DNA of 64,000 nt, taken from Bacteroidales bacterium (GTDB lineage Bacteria > Bacteroidota > Bacteroidia > Bacteroidales > F082). The translations under genes were made by a program, and so were the position numbers. This document shows, one piece after another, positions 61,052-64,000 of the stretch. Positions within the stretch are counted from its first letter, which is position 1. Every line of letters begins with the position of its first letter. The notes under the pieces were generated by a model. It did not search any database. It had not been told where the DNA came from and was given only the letters and a program-made list of their open reading frames with translations. Location of the stretch: NCBI GenBank assembly GCA_017531225.1, contig JAFXLL010000010.1, positions 1 through 64,000 on the forward strand, in the 5' to 3' direction.

Positions 61052-61087
61052 AGGACTATCTTTGCAAGCCGAAGATAGTCTTTTTTT
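61052..61087 (+). terminator. Terminator with an embedded promoter box
   Basis: AGGACTATCTT, a loop, AAGATAGTCTT and a run of T. The left arm contains TATCTTTG (61057-61064), the -7 box for the next gene. Confidence 0.75.
61057..61064 (+). promoter_or_regulatory. -7 element for the OmpP1/FadL-like gene
   Basis: TATCTTTG in the left arm of the terminator; transcription would begin near the loop, leaving a leader under 20 bases. Confidence 0.45.
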
Positions 61088-62611
61088 ATGATGACACGTA
61101 CTATAAAAACCATATTATCTGCTCTGCTCCTGCTTCCCCTCGGGCTTTTCGCCCAAGGCGTGAACGATGCCATCCTTAACTCTCAGACCTTATACGAAGG
61201 CACATCGCGTAGCATGGCCATGGGCAATGCCACAGGAGCCGTAGGCGGCGACATTACAGCCACATGCATCAACCCAGCTGGCATGGGATTGTACCGCGCC
61301 CAGGAATTCACTTTCACCACGGGATTGCAGCACGCTTTAGTGAACTCAAGCTATTACGGCAACAAACAAAACGACGGCCAGCTGAGGATGACCATTCCCA
61401 GCATGGGATTCGTTTTCGCCCCTCAGTTCAGCAACTACGAAGCCGTGCGTTACATCCAGTTCGGCCTCGGATTCACCAGAACCAATGACTTCAACTACAA
61501 CAGTCTTGCCAGAGGCCTTAACCCCAATAACTCCATGGTCGACGCCTTCCTTCAGACCGTCAACGGCATCGACAATCTCTTTGATCCAAGCACCAATGTC
61601 AGCGACTATCTGAACGACAACTATCCATACGACCTCAGCCCCGCTTGGGAAACTTTCCTGTTTGATCAATACACGGACTCTTTGGGGCAGATCTATTACG
61701 ACAGCCCCGTACCTCCAGGCAATGTCAATCAGCAGAACAACGTTACCTCCAGAGGACGTTCCGAAGAATGGACTCTCGCCATAAGCACCAACATACACGA
61801 TAGATTCTTTTTTGGAGCCAGCCTCGGCTTGGCCCATAGCAAACGCAAGAGCATCCGAAAATACACCGAGACTCCAGGCAACGAGAGAGATCCCAACAAC
61901 CTATTTGACACTTGGGACTATACCGAGGAACTGAACGACACCGCATGGGGCGTAAACGGCAAAGTCGGCATCATCTTCTACCCTACCAGCTGGCTGAGAA
62001 TCGGCGCGGCATGGCATTCAAGAACACGCTACACCTTCGGTGAGACTTGGGCTACCGAGATCAGCACCTCATTGAAAGACCGTCCTGACGGAGAATACTA
62101 TCACCGTCACCTCTCACCTTTGTTTTATCAGACATACGATTACCGCACGCCACATACCTTTATCGGTAGCCTTGCTTTCATCATCGGACAAAGAGGATTG
62201 GTATCAGCAGACGTTGAATACATGAACTATGGCTCCTCCGTATTCACAAGCTACGAATACTCGTTCGAGGACCTTAACAACGAAATCAAGGAAATCCTGA
62301 AACCAACTTGCAACATCAGGATCGGCACCGAATGGAAGATGCGGGAGTTCTTCCTGCGTTGTGGGGCCGCCTATTACGGCAGCCCTTACGGCTTTGGAAA
62401 GAACTACGGCAGTGTCAAGAAATTCGCTTTGGGTTTGGGCTATGCCAGCAGCCCGACGACATCTTGGGACTTCGCCTATGAGCTCACTGAATGTACAACG
62501 GGATATTCGCCCTACAGCTATTTCGAGGATGGTCAGAACGTGGCTGGGGAAGTCGTTCAGCGGCTTTGGCGCAACAAGCTGATGATTACGCTGAAATTCA
62601 GAATCAATTGA
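61088..62611 (+). CDS. Outer-membrane transport protein (OmpP1/FadL/TodX family)
   Basis: A 507-residue beta-barrel with the signal peptide MMTRTIKTILSALLLLPLGL. The N-terminal plug region has SRSMAMGNATGAVGGDITATC and INPAGMGLYRAQEFTFTTGL, which are typical. Alternating strands (NNVTSRGRSEEWTLAISTNI, GAAWHSRTRYTFGETWATEI) run to the C-terminal strand KLMITLKFRIN. The ligand, perhaps a hydrophobic compound, is unknown. A terminator follows. Confidence 0.88.
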   Translation: MMTRTIKTILSALLLLPLGLFAQGVNDAILNSQTLYEGTSRSMAMGNATGAVGGDITATCINPAGMGLYRAQEFTFTTGLQHALVNSSYYGNKQNDGQLRMTIPSMGFVFAPQFSNYEAVRYIQFGLGFTRTNDFNYNSLARGLNPNNSMVDAFLQTVNGIDNLFDPSTNVSDYLNDNYPYDLSPAWETFLFDQYTDSLGQIYYDSPVPPGNVNQQNNVTSRGRSEEWTLAISTNIHDRFFFGASLGLAHSKRKSIRKYTETPGNERDPNNLFDTWDYTEELNDTAWGVNGKVGIIFYPTSWLRIGAAWHSRTRYTFGETWATEISTSLKDRPDGEYYHRHLSPLFYQTYDYRTPHTFIGSLAFIIGQRGLVSADVEYMNYGSSVFTSYEYSFEDLNNEIKEILKPTCNIRIGTEWKMREFFLRCGAAYYGSPYGFGKNYGSVKKFALGLGYASSPTTSWDFAYELTECTTGYSPYSYFEDGQNVAGEVVQRLWRNKLMITLKFRIN

Positions 62612-62613
62612 AT

Positions 62614-62645
62614 AAAAAAAGCCGCTCGATTGAGCGGCTTTTTTA
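62614..62645. terminator. Bidirectional terminator
   Basis: AAAAAAAGCCGCTC, a GATT loop, GAGCGGCTTTTTT sits between the converging OmpP1-like and CdsZ genes; both sides have T tracts. Confidence 0.9.
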
Positions 62646-63431
62646 TTACTCGTGGTATTTCTCAATGATTTCCTTGTCGACAAGGATACGTCCGCAGTAT
62701 TCGCAAACGATGATCTTCTTGTGCGTGCAGATATCGAGTTGGTGTTGCGGAGGGATCTTGTTGAAGCAGCCGCCGCAAGCGTCGCGGTTGATGCCGACCA
62801 CGGCCAGACCGTTGCGGGCGTTCTTGCGGATGCGCTTGTAAGCCACCAGCAGACGTTCCTCAATCAAGCCTTCGCACTCGGCGGAACGCTTCAGCAGGGA
62901 TTCTTCTTCCTTCTGAGTCTCCTCGACGATGGAGTTGAGTTCTTCTTTCTTGGCAGTCAAGTCGTTCTTGCGCTCTTCAAGACGCTGTTGGGCAGTCCCG
63001 ATCTTAGCGGCAATGTCATCTGATTTGGCAGTAGCCTCTCTGATTCTCTTTTCGCTAAGCTGAATGTCAAGTTGTTGGTACTCGATCTCTTTGCTGATTG
63101 AATCGTACTCGCGGTTGTTGCGAACGTTGTTCTGCTGGTTTTCATATTTCTTGATCAGTGCTTCAGCTTCCTTGATCTTGATCTTGTAGTTGGCTATCTC
63201 GGTATTGAACTTTTTGGTGTCCTCCTGGAAGTTGTTGATACGGGTTTCCAGACCGGCAACCTCATCTTCCAAATCCTGAACCTCCAGAGGCAACTCGCCA
63301 CGGTAAGCACGGATCTTGTCGATCTTTGAGTCCACCTGTTGCAAGGTATACAGCGCCTCTAACTTCTGCTCGATGCTGATCTCAACTTGTTCTTCGTTGA
63401 GCATGTTCTTGACTTCTTTTTTCTCTGCCAT
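62646..63431 (-). CDS. cdsZ: CdsZ-type coiled-coil zinc-ribbon protein
   Basis: A 261-residue cytoplasmic protein: a long coiled coil (about 25-185, with LEDEVAGLETRINNFQEDTK and KYENQQNNVRNNREYDSISK) and a C-terminal zinc ribbon (CGGCFNKIPPQHQLD... CEYCGRILVD). This is the layout of the CdsZ/C4-type zinc-ribbon proteins of Bacteroidota and Chlamydiota. The start at 63431 (MAEKKEVKN) is chosen; a frame from 63458 begins inside the -7 box. It lies 14 bases after the Nif3-like gene, a common partner. Confidence 0.85.
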   Translation of the reverse strand: MAEKKEVKNMLNEEQVEISIEQKLEALYTLQQVDSKIDKIRAYRGELPLEVQDLEDEVAGLETRINNFQEDTKKFNTEIANYKIKIKEAEALIKKYENQQNNVRNNREYDSISKEIEYQQLDIQLSEKRIREATAKSDDIAAKIGTAQQRLEERKNDLTAKKEELNSIVEETQKEEESLLKRSAECEGLIEERLLVAYKRIRKNARNGLAVVGINRDACGGCFNKIPPQHQLDICTHKKIIVCEYCGRILVDKEIIEKYHE

Positions 63432-63445
63432 AGCTATGATTAGAT

Positions 63446-64000
63446 TTATTTTGTACAAAAATAGTGAACCGCGTTAGTATTAGTCTCGGCGATTTCGGCT
63501 GCAAAGGTAGGAATTTTTTTCTTTATCAAGACCTTAATTAATTCTTTTGTAAACTGCTCGGTCTCAAAATGTCCGCCATCCACCAACAGAATATTGCCTT
63601 CAGGCACAAAATAGTCGTGGTATTTGATATCGGCAGTAAGGTAAGCGTCGGCCTTTTGGCGAAGGGCATCGGACATGAAGGGCGTGCCAGAGCCACCACA
63701 CAAAGCCACTTTTTTGATCATCCTTCCCGTCAAAGCGGAATGTTTCAGGCAAGGAGAGCCAATTTTATCGGCAACAAGATTCAGAAAATCAATTTCTTTC
63801 ATCTGTTGACCGAATTCACCGATCATACCCGCACCACAAAGTTCAGGCTCATCCGTAGAAGGTTGAAGGATATGCAGATTCGTCAAGCCCAACTTGTCGG
63901 CCAGCACTCGGCTAACGCCCAGATAGCTGTTATCCAGATTGGTATGCATGGAAACGATGGCAATGTCATGCTTGATGGCTTTCATCACCACACGCTCAAT
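63446..64000 (-). CDS. Nif3-like dinuclear metal centre protein (partial)
   Basis: The C-terminal 184 residues of a Nif3/YqfO-family protein, which runs off the right edge. It reads in frame from base 64000 (IERVVMKAIKHDIAIVSMHT), then NLDNSYLGVSRVLADKLGL, KKVALCGGSGTPFMSDAL and HFETEQFTKELIKVL; the His residues in HTNLDN and GGHFETE are expected metal ligands. The N-terminal metal site is outside the window. Function in the cell is unclear for the whole family. It is upstream of cdsZ. Confidence 0.9.
   Translation of the reverse strand: MERVVMKAIKHDIAIVSMHTNLDNSYLGVSRVLADKLGLTNLHILQPSTDEPELCGAGMIGEFGQQMKEIDFLNLVADKIGSPCLKHSALTGRMIKKVALCGGSGTPFMSDALRQKADAYLTADIKYHDYFVPEGNILLVDGGHFETEQFTKELIKVLIKKKIPTFAAEIAETNTNAVHYFCTK
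63456..63463 (-). promoter_or_regulatory. -7 element for cdsZ within the Nif3-like gene
   Basis: TATTTTTG on the minus strand, 24 bases before the cdsZ ATG and inside the last codons of the Nif3-like gene. It suggests cdsZ can be transcribed alone. Confidence 0.45.

Noticed and set aside
62108-62122. Possible heptad pair inside the OmpP1-like gene (HLSPL)
   Set aside because: Only about two units, too short to separate from chance.
1-64000. CRISPR arrays, prophage, insertion sequences
   Set aside because: No array of spaced direct repeats, no transposase, integrase or phage structural gene was found on either strand.

Overview
The window looks like chromosome from an uncultured member of the Bacteroidales (Bacteroidota). 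The signs are promoters of the TTG-N19/20-TAnnTTTG type; several secreted proteins with type IX secretion (Por/T9SS) C-terminal sorting domains; a tmRNA whose tag ends GENNYAFAA; the gene order rpsL-rpsG-fusA-rpsJ-rplC... running straight into the S10, spc and alpha operons; a zinc-free L36; and Bacteroidota-type CdsZ, DUF2027-Smr and MbnP-like proteins. No phage, transposase, CRISPR array or plasmid gene is visible.

Region 1 (1-17,900, all minus strand) is one block of translation genes: 32 genes from rpsL to rplQ, including fusA, secY, infA and rpoA. A strong promoter and a long untranslated leader precede rpsL. A hairpin plus a new promoter split the block between secY and infA, where map usually sits in Bacteroides. 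Beyond the terminator of rplQ, an rRNA-type promoter and boxA-like element point off the left edge, so an rRNA operon probably follows.

Region 2 (17,900-30,600) is housekeeping: a small membrane peptide coupled to lpd, then rfbC, a membrane-bound lytic transglycosylase and uvrA in one operon; a convergent glucosaminidase/LysM protein; then rsmG, an M16 zinc protease and an MFS transporter.

Region 3 (30,600-46,300) is accessory. It holds T9SS cargo proteins, a Tim44-like/SPFH pair that share zinc ribbons, tRNA-Val and tRNA-Gly, a LOG-family hydrolase with a retropepsin-like protein, a sigma-54-type response regulator without a DNA-binding domain, tmRNA, a small CTERM-like protein, a decayed T9SS gene, a membrane AraC regulator, and a polyferredoxin plus Tat-exported aldo/keto reductase pair.

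Region 4 (46,300-64,000) holds tRNA-Arg, a lipoprotein, a DUF2027/Smr protein, an MbnP-like lipoprotein with a diheme peroxidase (MbnH/MauG type), a SpoU methyltransferase, a HAD nucleotidase, psd and cdsA for phospholipids, a large T9SS protein with an internal duplication, mazG, a PagL-like deacylase, a GIN-domain lipoprotein, proS, a His/Tyr-rich lipoprotein, an OmpP1/FadL-type porin, CdsZ and a partial Nif3-like gene.

The most unusual signal is a family of degenerate 7-bp tandem repeats, (GAGAGGT)n and (AGATAAA)n, at about a dozen places. Nearly all sit exactly at stop codons, and three arrays lie inside coding sequence, where two of them encode the identical peptide LSPLTSHLS in unrelated proteins.
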